Assembly: GCA_937925645.1 (NCBI GenBank)
Contig: CALAMB010000308.1
Coordinates: forward strand, 1 to 9,950
Source of the DNA: an uncultured Acidobacteriota bacterium
GTDB taxonomy: Bacteria; Acidobacteriota; JAAYUB01
DNA length: 9,950 bases
Reading direction: 5' to 3'
Under the pieces are notes generated by a model. That model was given only the letters and a program-made list of their open reading frames with translations, ran no database searches and had not been told where the DNA came from. The stretch's first letter is position 1. Each line of letters starts with the position of its first letter. This document shows positions 1 through 8,509 of this stretch, piece after piece. A program made the translations under genes and the position numbers.

Positions 1-367
<367 letters not shown>

Positions 368-427
368 ATAAAGGAATAACGGGCACGCAATCCTGGCTTT
401 GAGAGATCAACCCTTGGTCTTTTTATC

Positions 428-504
<77 letters not shown>

Positions 505-510
505 GTTTAT

Positions 511-538
511 TGGAGCAGGCGGCTGGCCGCCTCTTCCA
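511..538 (+). other. Hairpin between the two spacer tRNAs
   Basis: In the 68-nt gap between tRNA-Ile and tRNA-Ala, TGGAG-C-AGGCGG (511-522) pairs with CCGCCT-C-TTCCA (527-538) around a CTGG loop, with one mismatch and one G-T pair. No T-run follows, so it does not look like a terminator. It probably helps separate the tRNAs during rRNA processing, which is an inference from its position. Confidence 0.5.
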
Positions 539-572
539 CGCGAGGAATGCAGACCTCACCGGACATTCGGCT

Positions 573-648
573 GGGGGTATAGCTCAGTTGGGAGAGCACC
601 TGCTTTGCAAGCAGGGGGTCAGCGGTTCAAATCCGCTTACCTCCACCA
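573..648 (+). tRNA. tRNA-Ala (anticodon TGC)
   Basis: This is a 76-nt cloverleaf with an encoded CCA (646-648). The acceptor arm GGGGGTA (573-579) pairs with TACCTCC (638-644) with a single G-T pair, and A645 is the discriminator. The anticodon stem CCTGC/GCAGG encloses TTTGCAA, giving TGC at 606-608. The T arm includes GTTCAAATC. It is the second of the two classical 16S-23S spacer tRNAs and is co-transcribed with the rRNAs. Confidence 0.98.
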
Positions 649-660
649 TATCTTGCTTTG

Positions 661-692
661 CAGGGAATTCAGGCGGCGATCTGGATTCCCTG
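661..692 (+). other. 12-bp hairpin in the tRNA-Ala/23S spacer
   Basis: CAGGGAATTCAG (661-672) pairs over its whole length with CTGGATTCCCTG (681-692), with one G-T pair and the loop GCGGCGAT. It lies 12 nt after the CCA of tRNA-Ala and has no T-run, so a processing signal for the tRNA 3' side is more likely than a terminator. Confidence 0.6.
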
Positions 693-703
693 GAAAACAA
701 GAT

Positions 704-715
704 TGATCTTTGACA
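704..715 (+). promoter_or_regulatory. boxA antitermination element of the 23S leader
   Basis: TGATCTTTGACA closely matches the rrn boxA consensus TGCTCTTTAACA. It lies just upstream of the 23S processing stem, the expected place for the second boxA of an rRNA operon. By family knowledge it loads NusB/NusE onto the transcript to prevent Rho-dependent termination. A function here is inferred from match and position. Confidence 0.65.
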
Positions 716-718
716 ATT

Positions 719-730
719 GAGAGATGATGG
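719..730 (+). other. 5' arm of the 23S processing stem
   Basis: GAGAGATGATGG is perfectly complementary to CCATCATCTCTC at 3746-3757, on the other side of 23S. The two arms would form a 12-bp duplex that brings both ends of 23S together, the usual RNase III substrate in rRNA precursors. Confidence 0.8.
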
Positions 731-770
731 GGTAACCGTTCTCTTTTTAGAACGACCATATGTAATTTAT

Positions 771-3734
<2,964 letters not shown>

Positions 3735-3745
3735 ATTTTATTTCT

Positions 3746-3757
3746 CCATCATCTCTC
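3746..3757 (+). other. 3' arm of the 23S processing stem
   Basis: CCATCATCTCTC is the exact reverse complement of the arm at 719-730. It follows the end of mature 23S by about a dozen bases, as expected for the RNase III cleavage duplex. Confidence 0.8.
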
Positions 3758-3783
3758 TTTGTCTTTTTTGCCATCATAGATTT

Positions 3784-3899
3784 GTTCGGTGGCTATAGCG
3801 GTGGGGAAACACCCGATCCCATCCCGAACTCGGCAGTTAAGCCCACCCGCGCCGATGATACTGCTGTTTTAACAGTGGGAAAGTAGGTCGCTGCCGAGC
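3784..3899 (+). rRNA. rrf: 5S ribosomal RNA
   Basis: This is a roughly 116-nt 5S rRNA, located about 50 nt after 23S. Helix I pairs TCGGTGGC (3786-3793) with GCTGCCGA (3890-3897), and three more pairs are possible outside it, so the exact ends are uncertain by one to three bases. Typical internal segments are CCCATCCCGAACTCGG (loop C region), GTTAAGCCC and GATGATACTGC. The transcript ends at the terminator that starts 12 nt downstream. Confidence 0.96.
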
Positions 3900-3910
3900 A
3901 TTATTTTTCA

Positions 3911-3942
3911 AAGCCCGGACCTCGTGTCCGGGCTTTTTTTTT
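3911..3942 (+). terminator. Intrinsic terminator of the rRNA operon
   Basis: AAGCCCGGAC (3911-3920) pairs perfectly with GTCCGGGCTT (3926-3935) around a CTCGT loop, and the T-run continues to 3942. This is a textbook Rho-independent terminator directly after 5S, so the rRNA transcript should not read into the protein genes. Confidence 0.95.
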
Positions 3943-4273
3943 CCCCGCCCGCCTCGTTCGTCAAACGCACGCCACTTCCGGAGTACCTCGCGCTACTGCC
4001 GTGCGCGAGTTCGGCCACGGCACGATCATCCGATTTGCCTCTTTATCCATCGCCGGTCAGGAGAATCTCTCCAAATCATTCACCAGGAGAGCGCGAGTAA
4101 ATAGTGTTGCGCAATCCCTGGGCCTTGCGAGGAAGGCTTGACGCCGGGTGCTCCCACTCGCGGCATCTCCTGCGCGGCCGTTGATCCCGGGCGGTGAACC
4201 CTCGGCGACCGCGCCATCGTATACCTTCCGGCTCGATGCGTCTTGACATTCAATCGTTCGAATGGAGGTTCTG
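3943..4273. other. Intergenic gap with no recognised gene
   Basis: About 330 bases separate the rRNA terminator from the first protein gene. I see no credible short gene on either strand. A 7-bp inverted repeat, TGCCGTG (3997-4003) and CACGGCA (4016-4022), could form a hairpin of unknown meaning. The promoter of the downstream hydrolase should lie here, but I found no well-spaced -35/-10 pair. A TTGACA near 4243 is too close to the start codon to serve as a -35 box for it. Confidence 0.6.
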
Positions 4274-5266
4274 ATGGCGAATCGGTCGGGACGGGGTTGG
4301 TGGTGGGCCGCGGCAACGCTGGTCCTGCTCGGCTGGGGCTGGTCCCCGGCCCAGGCGCCCGGCGGCGAGGATGTGCGCCCCGCGGGCGCGGATGTTTCCG
4401 CCGCCCTGGCCCAGATGTATGCCTACGATTCCAGCCGGCCTCTCGATGCGGCGGTGGTGGAAAACCGCAAGTTGGCCGACTCCCGGCGGGAGAAGGTGGT
4501 GTTTCGCGGGCCCGACGGCGAATTCGTGCCCGCCTACGTGGCGGTGCCGGCCCAGGGGGCGGGACCGTTCCCGTGCGTGGTGCTGATGCACGGACTGGGG
4601 AGCTCCAAGGAGGTCTGGTGGGATCCGGCCACGTCGGTCAAGTACCAGGAGCTGACCCGGCTGCTGGTGGCGGCGGGTTTCGCCGTGGCGGCGACGGACG
4701 CCGTGTACCACGGCGAGCGGATGGCCGGTAACGGCTTCGAGCCGCCGGTGGCCCTCATGTTCCGGCACGGCTGGCCGGTGAGCAGCCGGGAAATGATCCG
4801 CCGGACGGTGCTGGACGTCAGGCGCCTGTTGGACTACCTGGTCACCCGCCCCGACATCGACGCGACCCGGATCGGCGTGCTCGGCTACAGCATGGGCGGG
4901 ATGATGAGTTACATCGTCACCGGGGTGGACACCCGGGTTCGGGCGGCCGTGTCGTGCGTGGGACCGCCCCTGACCGCGACGATGCTGCGGGTTACCGCCA
5001 TCCCGCCCGCGGCGCTGGACTCGATGATGGTGGTGGCGCCGCAGGTGTTCGCGCCGGCGGTGGGCGCCCGCCCGTTCCTGCTGCTCATGGGACGCGTTGA
5101 TCCCATCTACACCGAAAAACAGGCGAGCCAGCTGTTCCAGCTGCTCCCGGGATCCAACAAAGAGCTGGTCTGGTTCGACTGCGGCCACCAACTCCCGCCG
5201 GAGTTCGCGCCCCGGGCGGCGGACTGGCTGCGACAGCGCCTGAATCCCGCGGCGGCTCCGGAGTGA
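4274..5266 (+). CDS. Exported alpha/beta hydrolase (dienelactone hydrolase-like)
   Basis: The 330-residue product is a predicted serine hydrolase acting outside the cytoplasm. Residues 1 to about 28 look like a signal peptide: a short basic start (NRSGRG), a hydrophobic core and a likely cleavage after AQA. The mature part shows the alpha/beta-hydrolase pattern in order: VVLMHGLGSS with the oxyanion HG at 106-107, the nucleophile elbow GYSMGG with Ser206, a strand ending LLLMGRVD with the acid Asp276, and CGH with His305. The layout is closest to dienelactone hydrolases, acetyl-xylan esterases and S9-like peptidases; the substrate cannot be told. ATG 4274 is chosen because GGAGG (4264-4268) lies 5 nt upstream; the in-frame ATG at 4262 would place this site inside the gene. 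It stands alone between the rRNA terminator and the repeat region. Confidence 0.9.
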   Translation: MANRSGRGWWWAAATLVLLGWGWSPAQAPGGEDVRPAGADVSAALAQMYAYDSSRPLDAAVVENRKLADSRREKVVFRGPDGEFVPAYVAVPAQGAGPFPCVVLMHGLGSSKEVWWDPATSVKYQELTRLLVAAGFAVAATDAVYHGERMAGNGFEPPVALMFRHGWPVSSREMIRRTVLDVRRLLDYLVTRPDIDATRIGVLGYSMGGMMSYIVTGVDTRVRAAVSCVGPPLTATMLRVTAIPPAALDSMMVVAPQVFAPAVGARPFLLLMGRVDPIYTEKQASQLFQLLPGSNKELVWFDCGHQLPPEFAPRAADWLRQRLNPAAAPE

Positions 5267-5330
5267 GGCTGGGAAACCATTTCATCGTCCCCGGCGGATG
5301 CCACGCCAAAGAATTTCCTCCCGTCTCAGG

Positions 5331-5350
5331 TCGATGGGTAAACCCATCGA
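5331..5350. terminator. Perfect hairpin after the hydrolase gene, possible terminator
   Basis: TCGATGGG (5331-5338) and CCCATCGA (5343-5350) form a perfect 8-bp stem with a TAAA loop, 64 nt after the stop codon at 5266. Only a short CCTTTC follows instead of a T-run, so termination is possible but weakly supported. A 10-bp direct repeat, GGCGATCGGG, follows at 5360-5369 and 5386-5395. Confidence 0.35.
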
Positions 5351-5408
5351 AGGCCTTTCGGCGATCGGGGAGCGTTATGGCACCGGGCGATCGGGACACT
5401 CATCATCA

Positions 5409-5453
5409 ACTCCAATCGATGGCTGTCCTGATTTGAAAATTGTGGACAGCCAT
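5409..5453. repeat. Family 2 palindrome, perfect left-edge unit
   Basis: ATGGCTGTCC (5419-5428) and GGACAGCCAT (5444-5453) are exact reverse complements separated by 15 nt. This is the leftmost member of the short-palindrome family that fills the next kilobase. It differs from the others in two ways: the arms are in the opposite order (TGTCC first), and the sixth base of the GGACA arm is G, so the stem has no mismatch. Confidence 0.85.
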
Positions 5454-5487
5454 TGAATATCCAAGTCACAACTTGTGCCCCTCCCCG

Positions 5488-5597
5488 TTTCTGTCGCCGC
5501 TGTGCGGCTCGGACACATCCCCAATCCGTTATGCACCCGGGCCTGTCGGCCCGGGCTACACGCCGCGGCCGCTGGTGCGGCCGGGTTACGGGCGGGA
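5488..5597 (-). repeat. GC-rich REP-like element, copy 1
   Basis: This element of about 110 bp can form three hairpins. On the + strand they are GCCGC/GCGGC (5496-5508, TGT loop), CCCGGGCC/GGCCCGGG (5536-5555, TGTC loop) and CGGCCGC/GCGGCCG (5566-5583, TGGT loop). CTAC at 5556-5559 directly follows the second stem, so on the - strand GTAG sits at the 5' foot of that hairpin, as in REP sequences handled by RAYT transposases. The 64 bp at 5534-5597 are identical to copy 2. Assignment to the REP class rests on this structure, not on a database match. Confidence 0.8.
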
Positions 5598-5640
5598 GTG
5601 ATAGGCGGGAGAAAGAGGACACCCATATTCTCCCCAGATT

Positions 5641-5677
5641 GATGGCTGTCCCGAATTGCGATGGCTGTCCCGAATTG
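5641..5677. repeat. 19-bp tandem duplication of a right arm
   Basis: GATGGCTGTCCCGAATTG occurs at 5641-5658 and again at 5660-5677, a period of 19. It duplicates only the right arm and its tail, leaving one arm without a partner. Confidence 0.85.
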
Positions 5678-5734
5678 TGCGGAAGAGGACACCCACATTC
5701 TCCCCAAATCAATGGCTGTCCAAAACTGAGAATT

Positions 5735-5832
5735 GACAAATGAGGACATCCATTTTTTCCCACCAAATCCATGGCTGTCCCAAACTGACAAATGAGGACA
5801 TCCATTTTCTCACTCCAATCCATGGCTGTCCC
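5735..5832. repeat. 52-bp tandem duplication of a whole palindrome unit
   Basis: Two consecutive units begin with the same GACAAATGAGGACATCCAT at 5735 and 5787, a period of 52, and both end in CCATGGCTGTCCC. The loops differ slightly (TTTTCCCACCAAATC against TTCTCACTCCAATC). Confidence 0.8.
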
Positions 5833-5835
5833 TAA

Positions 5836-5909
5836 AATGAGAATTGGACACCCATCATTTGCTCCGAACAATAATGAGAATTGGACACCCATCATTTGCT
5901 CCGAACAAT
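5836..5909. repeat. Perfect 37-bp tandem duplication
   Basis: The 37 bases at 5836-5872 are repeated without change at 5873-5909. The unit covers AATGAGAATT, a left arm GGACACCCAT and most of the loop (CATTTGCTCCGAACAAT). The first copy therefore lacks its right arm. Perfect identity suggests a recent slippage event. Confidence 0.92.
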
Positions 5910-5969
5910 GGCTGTCCAAAAATCAAATGGGGACTGCCATTTATTCCCCATTTCACCGCCTGTGCGCCA

Positions 5970-6078
5970 TTTTTATCGCTGCTACGCGGCTCAATCACAT
6001 TCTAATCGCCAGCTCACCCGGGCCTGTCGGCCCGGGCTACACGCCGCGGCCGCTGGTGCGGCCGGGTTACGGGCGGGA
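5970..6078 (-). repeat. GC-rich REP-like element, copy 2
   Basis: This has the same three-hairpin layout as copy 1: GCTGC/GCGGC (5978-5990, TAC loop, one G-T pair), CCCGGGCC/GGCCCGGG (6017-6036) followed by CTAC (6037-6040), and the third stem with a TGGT loop. The 64 bp at 6015-6078 match 5534-5597 exactly, while the segment around the first hairpin has diverged, although its stem can still pair. Confidence 0.8.
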
Positions 6079-6281
6079 ATGGAAAAACGGGACATCCATT
6101 TTCCCTCAATTTATGGCTGTCCCAAATTGCGAAAGAGGACACCCATATTCTCCCCAGCTCGATGGCTGTCCCGAACTGAATTACACGTCCTTGACGTACA
6201 TAAATGGAAAAACGGGACATCCATTTTCCCTCAATTAATGGCTGTCCCAAATTGCGAAAGAGGACACCCATATTCTCTCCA
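6078..6281. repeat. Direct repeat of 79 bp with 125-bp period
   Basis: The 79 bases at 6078-6156 recur at 6203-6281 with two substitutions (TTTATGG against TTAATGG, and CTCCCC against CTCTCC). Each copy contains a complete palindrome unit and the left arm of the next. This indicates duplication of a two-unit block directly after REP-like copy 2. Confidence 0.9.
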
Positions 6282-6350
6282 AATTGCTGGATGTCCCGAA
6301 TTGATTATCTTGCAAAACGGAACATCCACTTTTGCTGAGATATTGGCTCC
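6090..6350. repeat. Array of short imperfect palindromes, block 2
   Basis: Left/right arm starts are 6090/6113, 6137/6162, 6215/6238, 6262/6287 and 6320/6341, with loops of 13-15 nt in the first four. The first three pairs have canonical arms with the same sixth-position mismatch as block 1. The fourth has a degenerate right arm (CTGGATGTCC) and the fifth is degenerate on both sides (GAACATCCAC and TATTGGCTCC). Decay therefore increases toward REP-like copy 3. Confidence 0.85.
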
Positions 6351-6354
6351 ATAA

Positions 6355-6463
6355 TTCTGTCGCCGCAGCGCGGCTACGACACAACCATAATTCGCCGTGC
6401 ACCCGGGCCTGTCGGCCCGGGCTACACGCCGCGGCCGCCGGCGCGGCCGGGTCACGGGCGGGC
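6355..6463 (-). repeat. GC-rich REP-like element, copy 3
   Basis: Three hairpins are present: GCCGC/GCGGC (6362-6374, AGC loop), CCCGGGCC/GGCCCGGG (6402-6421) followed by CTAC (6422-6425), and CGGCCGC/GCGGCCG with loop CGGC. Within the 64-bp core it differs from copies 1 and 2 at four positions. Two are the outer loop bases of the third hairpin (TGGT to CGGC) and two lie outside the stems, so no stem is disturbed. Confidence 0.8.
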
Positions 6464-6689
6464 AAGCGGAGGTGGGAGGCGATCGAAGGATATGTTCAGT
6501 ACCTTTTGCGTGTCAATATTCCTGACACCAACCACTCATTACGAACTTCGCTGAATCCCTCACTCAAAACACTCATTGAATTATGCTCGAACCGTTCGAC
6601 AGCCCTCCCTCGCCGAGTGGAACCCAATTCCTGTTCACCGCGGCCTCGACGACACCCGGCGCCGGTTCGACATGGCGGGTTGGCCGAGA
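6464..6689. other. Non-coding stretch between REP-like copies 3 and 4
   Basis: I see no credible gene here. The one structured site is GTGTCA (6510-6515) with TGACAC (6523-6528), a perfect 6-bp stem around ATATTCC. The sequence is less GC-rich than the flanking protein genes up to about 6600. Confidence 0.5.
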
Positions 6690-6786
6690 TCCAGCCGCCT
6701 GCGGCGGCGGCGGAATGTAGCCCGGACCGACAGGTCCGGGTAAGCCGGGGAGGTGGAGACTCGGAGCTCCGCAGGAGCGACAGGAG
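6690..6786 (+). repeat. GC-rich REP-like element, copy 4, inverted and diverged
   Basis: This copy faces the other way from copies 1-3. In order it has GCCGCC/GGCGGC (6694-6708, TGC loop), then GTAG (6717-6720) directly before CCCGGACC/GGTCCGGG (6721-6740, GACA loop), then GCTCC/GGAGC (6766-6778, GCA loop) and a GACAG tail at 6779-6783. Relative to the other copies, one pair in the central stem changed from G-C to A-T on both sides, and the last hairpin changed on both sides. The conserved order, the GTAG foot and the GACA loop make homology likely despite the sequence distance. Confidence 0.7.
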
Positions 6787-6815
6787 AGGGAAAGACGATT
6801 GAGCTCCCCCTCTCG

Positions 6816-6842
6816 ACTCCAATTGATGGCTGTCCCGATCTG
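6816..6842. repeat. Isolated family 2 arm at the right edge
   Basis: The 27 bases contain a right arm ATGGCTGTCC (6826-6835) with no left arm nearby. They match 5409-5435 at the far left of the region with three differences, so the same sequence brackets the repeat-filled stretch in direct orientation. Confidence 0.75.
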
Positions 6843-6989
6843 CCTCCGCATGGCGGCAACGAACCTCGAGCTCCGAACCTTAAGCCCTGAGTTCATCGGC
6901 ATCATCGAGCGGCGGGCACCAGGGAGGTACCGCGAGCACGGATTTTCAGATACCCGAAGGACTTTTCAGCTATCTCGTGCGAGGCAACG
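6843..6989. other. Gap upstream of the second hydrolase gene
   Basis: No convincing gene is visible. An open frame from an ATG at 6850 would give 56 residues ending at 7020, but it has no Shine-Dalgarno sequence and no recognisable features. The upstream region of the next gene occupies the right end. Confidence 0.5.
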
Positions 6990-6995
6990 TATAAT
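6990..6995 (+). promoter_or_regulatory. Possible -10 box of the second hydrolase gene
   Basis: TATAAT matches the sigma-70 -10 consensus exactly and lies about 60 bases before the chosen start codon at 7056. No good -35 box is found at 16-18 bp; TTTTCA at 6963-6968 is too far. There is also no TGn extension, so the call rests on the -10 hexamer and its location. Confidence 0.4.
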
Positions 6996-7055
6996 TTATG
7001 AAATGATTGATGTTGAATGAGTGACTCTCATCCTGATCCGGACCAAGGAGCCACG

Positions 7056-7868
7056 ATGGCGCGCAACGCCGATTTGATCGTGAAGACGCACACAGCGCCC
7101 GGCGGGGACGTCCGGTACTTCCGCGCGGCGGCGGCGCCGGGGCGGCGGGAGGCGCTGTTCATCCACGGCCTGGGGGTGGACAAGAGCTGGTTCGCGGTCC
7201 ACCACGCCCGCCGCCGGACGGATTTCGCCGGCTGGGTAGTCCCTGATCTACCCGGCCACGGTGAGTCGGACCGGCCGGCAGATCCCAACGGGCTCACCAT
7301 GGCGGGGATGGCGGCGGCGCTGGCTGGCCTGCTGGCGCAGGAAGGAATCCGCGAGGCGGTGCTCGTCGGCCACTCCATGGGGGGCGCGGTGGCCCTAGCG
7401 CTGGCCCGGCAGCTACGCGAGACAGGCGCCGTCCGGGTGGCCGGGCTGGTCCTGGCCGAAGGAAACCTCGACGCCGGTGACGCCTTCCTGTCGGCGCGCG
7501 TCGCCGCCCAAAGCCGGGAAGATTTTCTGGCCCACGGCTGGGACGCACTGCTGACGGAGCTGGCCGCCCAACGTGGGATGGCCGGTTACCTGCGCACGCT
7601 CCGGCGCGCCGGCGCCGAGACACTCCACGCCTACAGCGTCAGCCTGGTGGCCATGTCTCGGGCCGAGGTGACGGTGCCGCTGGTGGAGGCGGTGGACGCG
7701 CCCCGGCTGTTCGTCTTCGGTGAGCGCAACCGCGGCCGGTTCACCTCGGAGGCCCTCGCCCGGCGCCTGGGACCGGTGGCGTTCGTCCCCCGGGCCGGCC
7801 ACGCCATGTACGCCGACAACCCGGCCGTCTTCTGGTCCATGATCCGGGAGTTCCTGGCGGGCTTGTGA
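7056..7868 (+). CDS. Alpha/beta hydrolase (serine hydrolase fold)
   Basis: The 270-residue product has no signal peptide and should be cytoplasmic. Alpha/beta-hydrolase landmarks appear in order: LFIHGLG with the oxyanion HG at 37-38, VVPDLPGHGESD at 61-72, the nucleophile elbow GHSMGG with Ser107, and RAGH with His249. At the usual acid position after strand 7 the sequence reads FGERN, so Asn225 stands where Asp is expected. An acid could instead come from the EGNLDAGD segment (Glu135, Asp139, Asp142). The substrate is unknown. The start at 7056 follows AAGGAG (7045-7050) by 5 nt; an in-frame ATG at 7017 has no such site and would add 13 unremarkable residues. The gene begins about 0.2 kb after the repeat region, with a possible -10 box at 6990. 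Confidence 0.9.
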   Translation: MARNADLIVKTHTAPGGDVRYFRAAAAPGRREALFIHGLGVDKSWFAVHHARRRTDFAGWVVPDLPGHGESDRPADPNGLTMAGMAAALAGLLAQEGIREAVLVGHSMGGAVALALARQLRETGAVRVAGLVLAEGNLDAGDAFLSARVAAQSREDFLAHGWDALLTELAAQRGMAGYLRTLRRAGAETLHAYSVSLVAMSRAEVTVPLVEAVDAPRLFVFGERNRGRFTSEALARRLGPVAFVPRAGHAMYADNPAVFWSMIREFLAGL

Positions 7869-7942
7869 CCAGGTCCGGGCTCTCATCTGCCATCGTGTGC
7901 TGATGCTAAGGTTCGTGATAAAAAATCCATGAGAGGTGTTGC

Positions 7943-8410
7943 ATGTGGCAAGGGTGGAAGTGGTTGGTCCTGGGACTTCTGTTGCTGGGCTGCTCGCGGC
8001 ACCCGGACCGGGCGGCAATGACGGCGGAAATCCTGCAGCTGCATCAAACCCTCATCGACGCCCACATTCAGCAAAAGCCCGACGTGCTGTTCGACACCAT
8101 CGCCGAAGACTACGTCGCCGTCGCCAACGGGGACGTCCAATTTCGCCAAAAGGACGAGTTCCGCGCCGCGCTGGGCGAGTACATCCAGTCCACCCACTTC
8201 ACCGAGTACCGGGACCTGCGGGAGCCCATCGTCGGCTTCTCCGACGACGGCTCCCTCGCCTGGTCCATCGTGCAGGTCAAAGTGGCCGGCAGGCGGGCGG
8301 CGGCCGACGGCTCGGAGCGGGTGCTGGACTTCACCTGCGCCTGGATCACCCTCTACCGCCGCACAGACGGCGGTTGGGAGCGGTTCGCGGAGGCCTCGAG
8401 CTTCAAATAG
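7943..8410 (+). CDS. Lipoprotein with an NTF2-like (SnoaL/DUF4440-type) domain
   Basis: The 155-residue protein begins with a lipoprotein signal: a hydrophobic stretch WKWLVLGLLLLGC with lipobox LLGC and the lipidation Cys17. Ser at +2 would favour outer-membrane placement if the cell has one. Residues 25-155 resemble small NTF2-like domains: a helix (EILQLHQTLIDAHIQQKPDVL), then EDYVAVANGDVQFRQKDEF, then alternating strands ending in CAWITLYRRTDGGWERFAEAS. Such domains are ligand-binding or enzymatic cups with very diverse roles, so no reaction is proposed. GAGAGG at 7931-7936 lies 6 nt before the ATG. The gene follows the hydrolase by 74 nt on the same strand, so co-transcription is possible. 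Confidence 0.87.
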   Translation: MWQGWKWLVLGLLLLGCSRHPDRAAMTAEILQLHQTLIDAHIQQKPDVLFDTIAEDYVAVANGDVQFRQKDEFRAALGEYIQSTHFTEYRDLREPIVGFSDDGSLAWSIVQVKVAGRRAAADGSERVLDFTCAWITLYRRTDGGWERFAEASSFK

Positions 8411-8509
8411 GCGGATCGAACGGATCCCTTGGACCCAGTTGGGGCATCCAACGGTCAGCATATTCGAAAACGCGGACGGAGTGACCGACCCCGTGGCTTG
8501 GAGGTCCGC

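Larger units (their letters stand above)
5617..5940. repeat. Array of short imperfect palindromes, block 1
   Basis: Units pair a left arm GGACA[C/T]CCAT with a right arm ATGGCTGTCC across a 15-17 nt pyrimidine-rich loop. Left/right arms start at 5617/5642, 5687/5712, 5744/5771, 5796/5822 and 5883/5908. An extra right arm is at 5661, an orphan left arm at 5846 and a variant left arm GGACTGCCAT at 5931. In every complete unit the sixth base of the left arm is C or T opposite C, leaving one unpaired position in an otherwise 10-bp stem (the left arm at 5687 also ends CCAC). Open reading frames here exist only because the repeats avoid stop codons. Confidence 0.9.

Noticed and set aside
4241..4246. 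TTGACA as a -35 box for the first hydrolase gene
   Set aside because: It ends fewer than 30 bases before the start codon, leaving no room for a -10 box and the ribosome site.
4250..5191. Minus-strand open frame of 313 codons opposite the first hydrolase gene
   Set aside because: It is a shadow of a GC-rich gene: the + strand frame has a signal peptide, a catalytic triad and a ribosome site, while the minus translation is His/Arg/Pro/Gly-rich without motifs.
5326..5919. Long minus-strand open frame of 197 codons across the repeat region, and similar frames on both strands up to about 6460
   Set aside because: The frames are open because the repeat units lack stops in several phases. The translations are repetitive (for example recurring FGTAI and GCP), overlap on both strands, have no good ribosome sites and cross the GC-rich hairpin elements.
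5617..6350. CRISPR array
   Set aside because: Repeat spacing is irregular (37-78 bp), the intervals between arms are themselves repeated rather than unique, the repeats vary, and no cas gene is nearby.
6850..7020. Possible 56-codon gene whose stop overlaps an ATG at 7017
   Set aside because: There is no Shine-Dalgarno sequence and no recognisable motif. The supposed coupled start at 7017 also lacks a ribosome site, whereas the ATG at 7056 has a strong one. The TATAAT at 6990 lies inside it.
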